From positions 1-64,000 of the forward strand of contig NZ_JACOQI010000013.1 in assembly GCF_014297285.1 (NCBI RefSeq): a stretch of DNA of 64,000 bases, given 5' to 3'. A program made the translations under genes and the position numbers. Origin of the DNA: Dysosmobacter segnis. Lineage in GTDB: Bacteria; Bacillota; Clostridia; Oscillospirales; Oscillospiraceae. Shown here piece by piece: positions 1 to 7,658 of the stretch (its first letter is position 1; every line of letters begins with the position of its first letter). The notes under the pieces are model-generated. The model did no database searches. It saw only the letters and a list, made by a program, of their open reading frames with translations, and was not told the origin of the DNA.

Positions 1-228
1 TCTCTGATCCCCGCCGTGGCCGGGCTGGCTGCCGCGGGATCGCTATTGGATGAGGATGCCGAGGAAAAGCGGCGGCGCATAGAGGCGAAAATCGCCGCCG
101 AAAACTTCGGTGCGGCGATCGGCTTCGCCGCGGGCGCGGCTATGGCTGTGAAAGAAAAATTGGATGAACACGCCGCGCGGGAAGAACAGAAAAAGCAACA
201 GCATGAGCAAACGATGGGAGGACTATGA
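1..228 (+). CDS. hypothetical element protein, C-terminal part only
   Basis: The frame is open from the first base, so the true start is outside the window. The visible 75 residues begin with a short Ala/Gly-rich hydrophobic stretch, then a charged helix rich in Glu/Arg, a second Gly/Ala-rich stretch (about residues 35-48) that could cross a membrane, and a Lys/Gln-rich tail. I do not recognise the family. The stop codon overlaps a start codon (ATGA at 225-228), so translation of the next small frame is probably coupled. Codon use fits the element genes that follow. Confidence 0.55.
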   Translation, partial: SLIPAVAGLAAAGSLLDEDAEEKRRRIEAKIAAENFGAAIGFAAGAAMAVKEKLDEHAAREEQKKQQHEQTMGGL

Positions 229-287
229 CGGCAGACATCGGGTATAAAGTCTTGAAAGCAGAGGAAACTATTGGAAAAGGAGCGTGA
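225..287 (+). CDS. possible 20-residue coupled peptide
   Basis: An ATG at 225 follows GGGAGG with good spacing. It opens a 20-codon frame (MTADIGYKVLKAEETIGKGA) that ends in TGA at 285-287. It overlaps the upstream stop as ATGA and the downstream start as TGATG. This chaining suggests that ribosomes pass through it, either as a real micropeptide or only as a coupling device for the next gene. There is no homology evidence. Confidence 0.35.
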   Translation: MTADIGYKVLKAEETIGKGA

Positions 288-541
288 TGCGTTTGGAAAT
301 CAATGTCCATGATGATCGTAAGATCGTAGAGATATGGCTCAGCCATTCGGAACAGGCAGATGCCGCTTTGCGTGAACAGATCCGTCCAATCTATCAGGAA
401 TACAACGGCAAAAAATACACCGTAGTAGTCTTTCAGTCCGGCACGGAAGATCTGTATGAGCAGACCCATCAGCTCCTGCTCTACAATCGAAACCGTGCGG
501 CAGAGCTGGAAGCGAAACAGCAGGCACCGGTGATGGAATAA
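287..541 (+). CDS. small hypothetical element protein
   Basis: This gene encodes about 84 residues. I chose the ATG at 287 because AAAAGGAG at 275-282 is well spaced and because it overlaps the preceding small frame as TGATG; GTG at 284 is the alternative. The protein starts with short strands (MRLEINVHDDRKIVEIWLS), has a middle segment rich in Tyr and Val, and ends in a charged Glu/Ala/Gln helix. The family is not recognised. The position before RhuM and the recombinase suggests a cargo or accessory gene of the element. Confidence 0.6.
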   Translation: MRLEINVHDDRKIVEIWLSHSEQADAALREQIRPIYQEYNGKKYTVVVFQSGTEDLYEQTHQLLLYNRNRAAELEAKQQAPVME

Positions 542-548
542 AAAGCGC

Positions 549-578
549 AAGCGGTATCGGTACTGACCGATGCCGCTT
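549..578 (+). terminator. hairpin after the small element genes
   Basis: A 13-bp stem (549-561 with 566-578, one G-T wobble) closes a 4-base loop just after the stop at 541. There is no clear U tract, so termination strength is uncertain. Confidence 0.45.
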
Positions 579-611
579 AGTCAAACCGATGATACGAAAT
601 GCGATTTGCGG

Positions 612-640
612 TTGCTTTTATAAAAAAACCGTGATACAAT
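612..640 (+). promoter_or_regulatory. promoter for rhuM-recombinase
   Basis: TTGCTT (612-617) and TACAAT (635-640) are separated by 17 bases and lie about 55 bases ahead of the RhuM-family start. This would give the recombinase its own transcript, independent of the upstream genes. Confidence 0.55.
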
Positions 641-698
641 ATTATCTGCAAAGTGAAATCAACAGACAGAACAATCTTGATAGAAAGGCGGTGTGCCT

Positions 699-1721
699 AT
701 GAGTGGACTCTTTCCACAACACGGCGAAATTCTACTGTACGACAACGGTACTGACAAGCAGTTCGTCAGCGTGGTGTTCAAGGACGAAACCTTTTGGCTG
801 ACACAGAGCGGCATGGCAGAATTATTCGACTGCTCCGCTGACAACATCTCTCTGCACTTGAAAAACATCTATGCGGACGGTGAATTGGAGCAGGCGGCAA
901 CTACCGAGAAATTCTCGGTAGTTCGCAAGGAGGGCAGCCGCGAAGTGCGGCGCAGCATTGACCATTACGATCTCGACGCCATCATCGCCGTAGGCTACCG
1001 GGTCAACTCCAAAAAGGCAACCCACTTCCGCCAATGGGCCACCAAGACCCTGAAAGAGTACATCCAGAAGGGCTTTGTCCTCAACGATGAACTGATGAAG
1101 AATGGTCGGCCATTTGGCAAAGATTACTTTGATGAACTGCTGGAGCGCATCCGGGAGATCCGGGCCAGCGAGCGCCGGGCTTACCAGAAAATTGCCGATG
1201 TGTTTGAGCAGTGCAGCTACGACTATGACAAAAACAGCGAGACCACGAAAGCATTCTACGCCTTCGTGCAGAACAAGCTGCATTACGCCGTCACCGGCAA
1301 GACAGCCGCGGAGCTGATTTCCGAGCGGGCGACGCTGGACAGTCCCACGATGGGGCTTACCACATGGAAGGGCGCGCCGGACGGAAAAATTCTGAAAAGC
1401 GACACGCTGGTGGCCAAAAACTACCTGAACGAAAAAGAATTGAGCCGCTTGAATCGTCTTGTGACCATGTTCATCGACTATGCCGAACTGATGGCGGAGG
1501 ACGAGCAGCTCATGAGCATGCAGGATTGGCTCAGTGAGACCGACCGCTTCCTCACCAACAACCGCCGCAAGGTGCTGGAGGGCAAGGGCCACATCTCCCA
1601 CGAGGCGGCGGTAAAAAAAGTAGGTACTATTTATGAGGAATTCCGCCAAAAGCAGGATGCCGACTACATCTCTGAATTTGACCGGCAGATCGCTGTATAT
1701 CTGAAAGGTGACAAGCTATGA
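699..1721 (+). CDS. rhuM: RhuM-family (virulence RhuM) protein
   Basis: The protein has 340 residues when read from ATG 699, which follows AAAGGCGG by 7 bases; GTG 693 is in frame. The sequence matches the RhuM family. It has an N-terminal winged-helix-like segment (FWLTQSGMAELF, NISLHLKNIY), the conserved YDLDAIIAVGYRVNS and FRQWATKTLKEYIQKGFVLN stretches, and a helical C-terminal half. The family was named from a Salmonella pathogenicity island and is spread on mobile elements; its biochemical role is not settled. The stop overlaps the recombinase start (ATGA at 1718-1721), so the two are co-translated. A regulatory or accessory role for recombination is inference. Confidence 0.85.
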   Translation: MSGLFPQHGEILLYDNGTDKQFVSVVFKDETFWLTQSGMAELFDCSADNISLHLKNIYADGELEQAATTEKFSVVRKEGSREVRRSIDHYDLDAIIAVGYRVNSKKATHFRQWATKTLKEYIQKGFVLNDELMKNGRPFGKDYFDELLERIREIRASERRAYQKIADVFEQCSYDYDKNSETTKAFYAFVQNKLHYAVTGKTAAELISERATLDSPTMGLTTWKGAPDGKILKSDTLVAKNYLNEKELSRLNRLVTMFIDYAELMAEDEQLMSMQDWLSETDRFLTNNRRKVLEGKGHISHEAAVKKVGTIYEEFRQKQDADYISEFDRQIAVYLKGDKL

Positions 1722-3907
1722 TCGAACGCTTTGCCATCGCGGGCTACGCGCGCATTTCGGTGGACGAGGAACTGGACCGCGACAATGTATCCATTGAGAA
1801 CCAAAAGGCTATCATCGAAGATTTTGTGAAGCACCGCTTCCCCGACAGTACGCTGACCTTTTACGAGGATCGTGACCGCTCCGGCTACACCTTCGAGCAG
1901 CGTGAGGGTTATCAGGAAATGCGGCGCGGGCTGATGAGCCACAAGTACGACATTCTTATTGTCAAAGACTTCTCCCGTTTCTCCCGCCGCAATTCCCGCG
2001 GTTTGGTGGAGTTGGAAGACCTGCGGGACGCCGGTGTGCGTATCATCTCCATCGGAGACAACATTGACTTCCCAAACGACGATGACTGGCTGAAAATCCA
2101 GTTCCAGTTTCTCATCAACGAAATGCCAGTGACGGACACCAGCAAGAAGGTAAAGTCCGTCATCCGCCGCCGTCAGGCAGACGGCGCGTGGCTGTGCGCC
2201 GCGCCCTATGGCTACATTCTCAATAAACAAAAGCAGTTTGAGATCGTCCCTACGGAGGCAGAGATCGTGCGGGAAATCTTCCAGCTCTATCTGGACGGCT
2301 GGGGATATAAGAAAATCGCCAACCACCTGACAGATACTGGTGTGCCCACCCCTCGGATGTCAGAGCAGCTTCGCAAAGAGGCGGAGGGAGAGGAATCCCG
2401 CCGCACAGCGAAAAAGGACTGGGCTATTGTCACGGTGCAGGGCATTCTCGACAATGATTTTTATATCGGTACGCTCCGGCAGGGCAAGTACACCCGTGCC
2501 AAAATCAACGGTAAGGATGTCAAGCGGGACGAGTTGGAACATATCGTCATTGAACACCACCATCAAGCCATCATCGACTACCGCACCTTTGCCACCGTCC
2601 GCGCCCTGCGGGAACAGCGCTCTACCAACCACTACCGCGGGAAGAAAATCAATGACAATGTGTATTCAGGTTTTCTGGAATGCGGCGACTGCGGCAGTCC
2701 CATGTTTGCTATGAGCCGCCGGGATCTGCGCCCCGCCTACACCTGTGGAACCTATCACCGCCGGGGACTGTCCGGCTGCACCAGTCACCACATCCGGGTG
2801 GACAGGCTGGACGAGTTGATGAAGCTGTATCTCAAAAAGGTAAAGGACAACTCCGCCAATATGCTGGAGCGTCTCAACGCCGACCTTGCCCACGAGCAGG
2901 AGGACATAAGCGAAACGGAACGCACTGCGGAGAATCTGGAAACCCTGCTGCTGGACGCACAGGAGGAACTGAAAGCCACCAAGCGCCAGCGTATTCGGGA
3001 TATGGCGCGGCACCCGGAGCAGGAGGCCATTTTGGAGGAGACCTACGACGAGCTGGAGCATGACCTGATCCAGCGCATCAACGGCTTGCAGAATCAGCTG
3101 CAAATGACGGCGGACAAACGCAACACCATTATTCAGGTGAACCGCGCGGCGAAAACCGCCATGGAGGTCTTTGATGACCTGCTAAGCAAGGAACATCTTG
3201 ACCGCAAGGATCTACAGCTTATCATTAAGAAAATCAAGGTCTATGAGGATCATCTGGAAATTCGGCTGAAAGCCGACATTGACTGCCTGCTCCGCTGCGG
3301 AGAGCTGCCCCGTGAGGAGGGCTCCGTTGCTGCCATGGCCCGTCAGGGGGACACCGTAAATTTTCCTGACGGCACGGGAGATATCTCAACCATTACCATC
3401 GTCCAGAGCGCAAAAATGCGTCCGGACAAGGTCTTTCATGCCAATGTTATCAGTGACGGTGATCCGTTGGAGATCTATACCAGCCGGGATGGCGAGGTCA
3501 TCTTCAAAAAGTATTCCCTCATGGGCGGGTTGGATGATTTTGCGGCCCAGCTTTGCGAGACTATGAGCCGTTCCACCGGGGCCATCTGTGCCGTGACAGA
3601 CCGGGACAGCGTCATTGCCGTGGCCGGCGGCGCCAAGCGGGAGCTGCTGGGCAAGGGCATTACCGCCCAACTGGAGCAGGTTATGGAGAACCGCCGCATC
3701 TACCAATATGACGGTCAAGGGCCCCAGATCCCGGTATCCGACAGCAGTGACCGCCTGATGGCCATTGTGGCCGCGCCGATCCTTTCGGAGGGAGATCTGC
3801 TGGGACTGGTGCTGTTCATCAGCGACAGCCCCGCTGCTGCCGGGGACGCGGAGTACAAGCTGGCCCAGACCGTCGCTGCCTTTTTGGGCCGGCACATGGA
3901 AAACTGA
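1718..3907 (+). CDS. large serine recombinase fused in frame to SpoVT C-terminal part
   Basis: The protein has 729 residues. Residues 1-150 form the resolvase domain with the YARIS motif (Ser14 as the expected nucleophile). A recombinase domain follows (about 170-300), then a zinc ribbon with a CGDC pair near residue 325 and two later Cys, a coiled coil (about 370-470), and a DUF4368-like end (KIKVYEDHLEIRLK). This is the TndX/TnpX class. From about residue 580 the sequence changes to SpoVT: GDPLEIYTSRDGEVIFKKYS is the second half of the AbrB-type DNA-binding domain, followed by the GAF-like SpoVT_C domain to the end. B. subtilis SpoVT has the equivalent REGDPLEI at codons 29-36 of 178, so the first 29 codons or so are missing. 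The element has therefore inserted into spoVT. On excision both genes would be restored and the recombinase would gain a different tail. Confidence 0.9.
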   Translation: MIERFAIAGYARISVDEELDRDNVSIENQKAIIEDFVKHRFPDSTLTFYEDRDRSGYTFEQREGYQEMRRGLMSHKYDILIVKDFSRFSRRNSRGLVELEDLRDAGVRIISIGDNIDFPNDDDWLKIQFQFLINEMPVTDTSKKVKSVIRRRQADGAWLCAAPYGYILNKQKQFEIVPTEAEIVREIFQLYLDGWGYKKIANHLTDTGVPTPRMSEQLRKEAEGEESRRTAKKDWAIVTVQGILDNDFYIGTLRQGKYTRAKINGKDVKRDELEHIVIEHHHQAIIDYRTFATVRALREQRSTNHYRGKKINDNVYSGFLECGDCGSPMFAMSRRDLRPAYTCGTYHRRGLSGCTSHHIRVDRLDELMKLYLKKVKDNSANMLERLNADLAHEQEDISETERTAENLETLLLDAQEELKATKRQRIRDMARHPEQEAILEETYDELEHDLIQRINGLQNQLQMTADKRNTIIQVNRAAKTAMEVFDDLLSKEHLDRKDLQLIIKKIKVYEDHLEIRLKADIDCLLRCGELPREEGSVAAMARQGDTVNFPDGTGDISTITIVQSAKMRPDKVFHANVISDGDPLEIYTSRDGEVIFKKYSLMGGLDDFAAQLCETMSRSTGAICAVTDRDSVIAVAGGAKRELLGKGITAQLEQVMENRRIYQYDGQGPQIPVSDSSDRLMAIVAAPILSEGDLLGLVLFISDSPAAAGDAEYKLAQTVAAFLGRHMEN
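3446..3465 (+). other. candidate attachment-site crossover (right end)
   Basis: SpoVT similarity begins at the codon for Asp (GAC, 3455-3457). TndX and TnpX recombine at a GA dinucleotide, and a GA lies at exactly 3455-3456. The assignment is inference until the left junction or an empty site is compared. Confidence 0.5.
3455..3907 (+). pseudogene. spoVT: spoVT 3' part separated from its start by the element
   Basis: About 150 codons match SpoVT from the GDPLEI segment to the end (final residues GRHMEN, compared with ARQMEQ in B. subtilis). SpoVT is an AbrB-family regulator of forespore genes. The N-terminal 29 codons or so, including the first half of the swapped-hairpin DNA-binding fold, are absent here. 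They should lie beyond the left end of the element, outside the window. The reading frame itself is intact, so this is an interrupted gene rather than a decayed one. Confidence 0.85.
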
Positions 3908-3921
3908 AGAGATCGACAGCG

Positions 3922-3955
3922 GCAGGCGGCCATGGGTTGATCCATGGCCGCCTGC
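3922..3955 (+). terminator. terminator of spoVT
   Basis: A perfect 14-bp stem (3922-3935 with 3942-3955) has a 6-base loop and starts 15 bases after the spoVT stop. It is followed by TATATTGG, a weak U tract. Confidence 0.65.
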
Positions 3956-4164
3956 TATATTGGCTCTTGAAAGCGGGCGATTACTGGGCGAGGCTGCTGC
4001 ATTTTTCCAAAATGCAATCGCTTACATAGGCAGCTTTGTGAATTATCGAATAGAACCGGTGACGCAAGGAGCACTGCATTCAAAGAAAAATATCTGGATT
4101 TGTGAATGTTGCACAATACAGAAAGACGTTGTTTTTGATATCTGTAGAAAATGGAGATTTTCTA

Positions 4165-4254
4165 TTGCAATCCAAATTTTGCCATGATATCATATGCACA
4201 AATCACAGCACTTGGCGCTTTATCTTTATTGTGCATGAATGTAAGCGCTTTCTT
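4165..4254 (+). promoter_or_regulatory. promoter and cre-like box ahead of the LacI gene
   Basis: TTGCAA (4165-4170) and TATCAT (4188-4193) are 17 bases apart. ATGTAAGCGCTTTCTT at 4239-4254 fits the catabolite-responsive element consensus WTGNAANCGNWNNCWW at every fixed position. It lies between the promoter and the start codon, so a CcpA-type roadblock, or autoregulation by the LacI protein itself, is plausible. The rest of 3956-4278 is AT-rich with no other recognisable gene. Confidence 0.6.
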
Positions 4255-4278
4255 GCACTGGAAAGGAGAACCGGTTTT

Positions 4279-5274
4279 ATGGATACCCCAACGATTTATG
4301 ATGTATCCCGCCTGTCCGGCGTCTCCACCGCCACGGTCTCCCGGACCTTTACGACACCGGACCGGGTGCGGGAATCCACCCGCCGCCGGGTCTACGCCGC
4401 GGCGGAGGCACTGCATTACCAACCCAGCGCAATAGCCCGGGCCATGGCCCGGCAGCAGACCGACAAGATCGCCTTCCTGATCTGTAAAGAGGGCGCGACC
4501 ATCCTGGATGAATTTTACGCCAGCATCTGCGAGGGCGTCATGCGCCGCGCCAACGGCACCAACTACCAGCTTCTGATCTCCACAGCGGAGGAATGGACCC
4601 GCACGGCCCAGAGCAAGCAGATCGAGGGTGTCATCCTGGCAGGCAATGCCCAGGCCGACCTGATTTCCGAATTTCAGCGGCAGAACATCCCCGTGGTCCT
4701 GGTAAACAACCGGGCGGCGGGCTTCAATCTGCCCTGCATTGTGGCGGATGAAGCCGGCGGTGTGCGTCAGGTAGTCAGCCATCTGATCTCTGCCGGACAT
4801 CAGCGAATCGCCATGCTGATGGGCCGCTTCTCCCCTTATGTCACCAGTGCCCGTTACAATGCGTTTCTCTCCGTTATGCGGGAAAACGGCCTTTCGGTGG
4901 ATGAATCCGGCGCGTTGATGTGCGACCGGGATATCCAGAGCGCCACAGAGGCAGCCCTCCGTCTGCTGAGCCGCCCGGATCGGCCCTCCGCCGTATTCGC
5001 CTTTAACGATGTGCTGGCCGCCGGCGTCATGAAAGCCGCCCGGCGTTTGGGGCTCCGCCTGCCGGAGGATCTGGCGGTGGTGGGCTTCGACGATTCCTCT
5101 GTCTGCCCCATGATGGAGCCGGAGCTCAGCTCCATCCATGTGGATTGCCGACGGATGGGCGAGCTGTGCATGGAGCACATGGCTGCATTGCTGGACGGTG
5201 CGCAGGATGTTCCCCGGCTGACGGTGGTGCCGGTGAATCTCAAGATCCGGGCATCCTCCCGCGCCGCGATCTGA
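4279..5274 (+). CDS. LacI-family transcriptional regulator
   Basis: The protein has 331 residues when started at ATG 4279, which follows AAAGGAG; an upstream in-frame start at 4102 has no such site and would extend past the normal family N-terminus. Residues 4-25 form the classic LacI helix-turn-helix (TIYDVSRLSGVSTATVSR). The hinge helix follows at about 48-58, and residues 60-331 form a periplasmic-binding-protein-like sensor with the usual end segment (LPEDLAVVGFDDSS). It lies directly upstream of a sugar ABC operon whose promoter carries a LacI-type palindrome, so it is the probable local repressor, with the transported sugar or a derivative as ligand. The ligand is unknown. Confidence 0.93.
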   Translation: MDTPTIYDVSRLSGVSTATVSRTFTTPDRVRESTRRRVYAAAEALHYQPSAIARAMARQQTDKIAFLICKEGATILDEFYASICEGVMRRANGTNYQLLISTAEEWTRTAQSKQIEGVILAGNAQADLISEFQRQNIPVVLVNNRAAGFNLPCIVADEAGGVRQVVSHLISAGHQRIAMLMGRFSPYVTSARYNAFLSVMRENGLSVDESGALMCDRDIQSATEAALRLLSRPDRPSAVFAFNDVLAAGVMKAARRLGLRLPEDLAVVGFDDSSVCPMMEPELSSIHVDCRRMGELCMEHMAALLDGAQDVPRLTVVPVNLKIRASSRAAI

Positions 5275-5307
5275 CAGAAATTTTACACAGGCTTCACCTG
5301 GGTTTGA

Positions 5308-5359
5308 TTGTTTCAGCACTATATAAAATGTATACTCTTCGGTGGAAAACGTTTTTCAC
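5308..5359 (+). promoter_or_regulatory. ABC operon promoter with LacI-type operator
   Basis: TTGTTT (5308-5313) and TATACT (5331-5336) are 17 bases apart. Centred just past the expected start of transcription is GTGGAAAACGTTTTTCAC (5342-5359), an 18-base palindrome with the central CG typical of LacI-family operators; only one symmetric pair is imperfect. This position fits repression by the regulator encoded just upstream. Confidence 0.75.
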
Positions 5360-5378
5360 TCAATAAGGAGGCGTTCTT

Positions 5379-6218
5379 GTGAAACGGAAAAAGAGAATTG
5401 GAACGGTTGGAAAGGCCATAGGCTGTCTGTTTTTTCTGATGGTCTCGCTGTTTCCCATCTACTGGCTGGTGGCAATGGCGATCCGGCCTACGGATGAAAT
5501 GAGGGGACATATCGCTTTGATTCCCCAAAGTCTGACAGGCATCCATTTCGCGGAGCTGTTTTCGGCCAAGAATTTCGGCACCGCCATCATCAACAGCTTG
5601 CAGACTACGTTCGGTTCTCTGTTTGTCTCGCTGGTTGTCGGTATCTGCGCGGCCTATATCATTGCCCGCCGCCGGTTCCGGTTCGGCCTGAAAAAGCCCA
5701 TGACATACTGGGTCCTGCTGGTGCGCGTGCTGCCGCCGGTGGCCTTCACCATCCCGCTGTACATTATGTTCAATAAGCTCGGTATTCTGAACACCAAGCT
5801 GCCGGTACTGCTGGCCTGCGTGCTGATCAACGTGCCGCTGATCATCTGGTTCCTGATCAGCTTCTTCCAGGATCTGCCGGAAGAGGTGGAGGAAAGTGCC
5901 AAGGTGGACGGCGCGACCGAGTGGCAGCTGTTCTGCCGGATCGTGCTGCCGCTGGTGGCCCCCGGCATCGCGGCAGTGGCCATGCTCTCCTTTATGTATG
6001 CCTGGAACGAGTACACCTACACCGTCATTTTCACCCGGACCGCCGCCAACAACACCGTTCCTCTGGCGCTGGCCCTGCTGAACACGGAGGATAACCTCAC
6101 CAACTTCGGCCTGGTGGCCGCAGGCGGCGTGGTCTCCGTCATCCCCATCACCCTGTTTGTGATCTTTGCGCAGAACTACTTGATCTCCGGACTTTCAAGC
6201 GGTGCTGTCAAAGAGTAA
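5379..6218 (+). CDS. carbohydrate ABC transporter permease (MalG type)
   Basis: The protein has 279 residues and starts at GTG 5379 after AAGGAGG. About six hydrophobic membrane segments are visible, the first at residues 16-36. The EAA loop that docks on the ATPase is at about 168-187 (EEVEESAKVDGATEWQLF). This is one half of the importer channel; the partner permease is at 7659-8558. Placing the MalG-like permease ahead of the binding protein is less common than the order binding protein, MalF, MalG. The gene is the first in the operon behind the LacI-type operator. Confidence 0.93.
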   Translation: MKRKKRIGTVGKAIGCLFFLMVSLFPIYWLVAMAIRPTDEMRGHIALIPQSLTGIHFAELFSAKNFGTAIINSLQTTFGSLFVSLVVGICAAYIIARRRFRFGLKKPMTYWVLLVRVLPPVAFTIPLYIMFNKLGILNTKLPVLLACVLINVPLIIWFLISFFQDLPEEVEESAKVDGATEWQLFCRIVLPLVAPGIAAVAMLSFMYAWNEYTYTVIFTRTAANNTVPLALALLNTEDNLTNFGLVAAGGVVSVIPITLFVIFAQNYLISGLSSGAVKE

Positions 6219-6259
6219 CAAAATAAAATCCAACAATTTCAGATTAGGAGGAAAACAAG

Positions 6260-7516
6260 ATGAAAAAAGCGTTGTCCCTGATTCTGGCGCTGGTTATGGC
6301 CCTGTCTCTGGCCGCCTGCGGCGGCGGTAAGACCGAGACTCCCTCTGACAGCAATACTCCCGCTGATAATACCTCCGCAGAACCCACCAAGCTGTCCCTG
6401 ATCCTGCGCGGCGGCACCTATGCCGACGTGATCAAGGAGTGCCTGCCCGCTTTCGAGGCTGAGCACAATGTTGTCTGCGAGGTGCAGGAGCTCTCTGAGG
6501 GCGACCTGTACTCCGGCATCGCTCTGGACGCCATCAATGACAAGGGCTCCTATGACCTGTGCATGGTGGACGGCTCCTGGATGGCTGAGTTCACCGAGAA
6601 CGGCGTTCTGGCCAACCTCACCGAGCTGGGCTACTCTCTGGATGAGGACGTGATCCCCGCTACCACCGCCATCTGCTATGTGGGCGATGACCTGTATCTG
6701 GCTCCCTACTACGGCAACGTGACCGTCCTGCTGTACAACAAGGCCAACGTGGAAGCCGCCGGTTACACCGGTGACACCATCCTGTCTCTGGAGGATATGC
6801 TGGCGATCTGCGAAAAGGCCAAGGCTGACGGCAAGCTGGGCTTCATCTATCGTGGCGACAGCCAGAACAACCTGGTCGTCGACTTCCTGCCCATCCTGCT
6901 GTCCTACGGCGGCTGGGTCATCGACAGCAACAATCAGCCCACCGTCAATACTCCCGAGTTCAAGGATGCTATGAACTTCTATCTGAAGCTCATCGCTACC
7001 GGTTCCGCCCAGGTCAAGGATGACCTGATCGCTTCCTGCGATACTGGCGCCGGCACCATGGGTGTGGGCTGGCCCGGCTGGTACACTCCCACTGCTGATA
7101 CCGCTGCTGATTACTGCGCCATCACCGGTGCTGTCGCCAAGGGCGGCGAGACCCACAACGCTAACGTCTATGGCGTCTGGACCATTGGTATCCCCAGCAA
7201 CAGCCAGAACAAGGAACTGGCTACCGAGCTGCTGAGCTACCTGATGGACAAGGATGTCCAGAAATCCACTGTTCCCTCCGGCGGTGTGCCCTGCCGTTAC
7301 TCCAGCCTGCAGGATGCCGAGATCCTCAAGACCTATCCTCAGTATGAGGTTGTCTGCAAGGCTCTGGAAGGCGGTATGTATCGTCCCGTGATTGCTGAGT
7401 GGACTCAGTTCTACACCATCCTGGGCGCTGAGATGGACAACATCGTCAACGGTGTCAAGACGGTCGATCAGGGCCTGGCCGATGCCCAGTCTCAGCTGGA
7501 AGCTCTGATGAAGTAA
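6260..7516 (+). CDS. extracellular solute-binding lipoprotein
   Basis: The protein has 418 residues and starts 7 bases after TAGGAGGAA. The signal peptide ends in the lipobox LAAC, so Cys20 would be lipidated and the protein anchored outside the membrane. A Thr/Ser/Pro-rich linker follows, then a two-lobed family 1 binding fold (opening KLSLILRGGTYADVIKECLP). It delivers the substrate to the two permeases. Codons are strongly biased and unlike the surrounding genes (GCT, GTC and CTG frequent), as expected of a highly expressed gene. The substrate cannot be told from sequence; a sugar or oligosaccharide is likely. Confidence 0.93.
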   Translation: MKKALSLILALVMALSLAACGGGKTETPSDSNTPADNTSAEPTKLSLILRGGTYADVIKECLPAFEAEHNVVCEVQELSEGDLYSGIALDAINDKGSYDLCMVDGSWMAEFTENGVLANLTELGYSLDEDVIPATTAICYVGDDLYLAPYYGNVTVLLYNKANVEAAGYTGDTILSLEDMLAICEKAKADGKLGFIYRGDSQNNLVVDFLPILLSYGGWVIDSNNQPTVNTPEFKDAMNFYLKLIATGSAQVKDDLIASCDTGAGTMGVGWPGWYTPTADTAADYCAITGAVAKGGETHNANVYGVWTIGIPSNSQNKELATELLSYLMDKDVQKSTVPSGGVPCRYSSLQDAEILKTYPQYEVVCKALEGGMYRPVIAEWTQFYTILGAEMDNIVNGVKTVDQGLADAQSQLEALMK

Positions 7517-7554
7517 GCATTCCGCTTACATCCCCATTTTGCATGTAATGAAAC

Positions 7555-7583
7555 GTGCGGCCGGGCGAAAAGCCCGGCCGCAC
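7555..7583 (+). other. intercistronic stem-loop after the binding-protein gene
   Basis: A perfect 12-bp GC-rich stem (7555-7566 with 7572-7583) has a GAAAA loop and is not followed by a U tract. As between malE and malF in enteric bacteria, such a hairpin probably protects the upstream mRNA or reduces read-through, giving more binding protein than permease. The latter is inference. Confidence 0.7.
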
Positions 7584-7658
7584 AACAAAAAAGAATGTTT
7601 CCCCCATTCCTTTTAATGATTACGATCCGTAACGCTTCTGAAATGTGAGGCCGCTGTC

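Larger units (their letters stand above)
1..3456 (+). mobile_element. right end of an integrative (conjugative-type) element inserted in spoVT
   Basis: This stretch carries three small unrecognised genes, a RhuM-family gene and a large serine recombinase, all on the plus strand and pointing at the junction. The recombinase frame continues into host spoVT, which places the right boundary near 3455. The left end lies outside the window. Third-position GC is lower here than in the host genes after 4.2 kb. Large serine recombinases of the TndX/TnpX kind normally sit at one end of such elements. That the element is conjugative is inference from this resemblance; no relaxase or transfer gene is visible. 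Confidence 0.8.

Noticed and set aside
7555..7583. rho-independent terminator
   Set aside because: The stem is strong but no U tract follows on either strand and the downstream permease belongs to the same importer.
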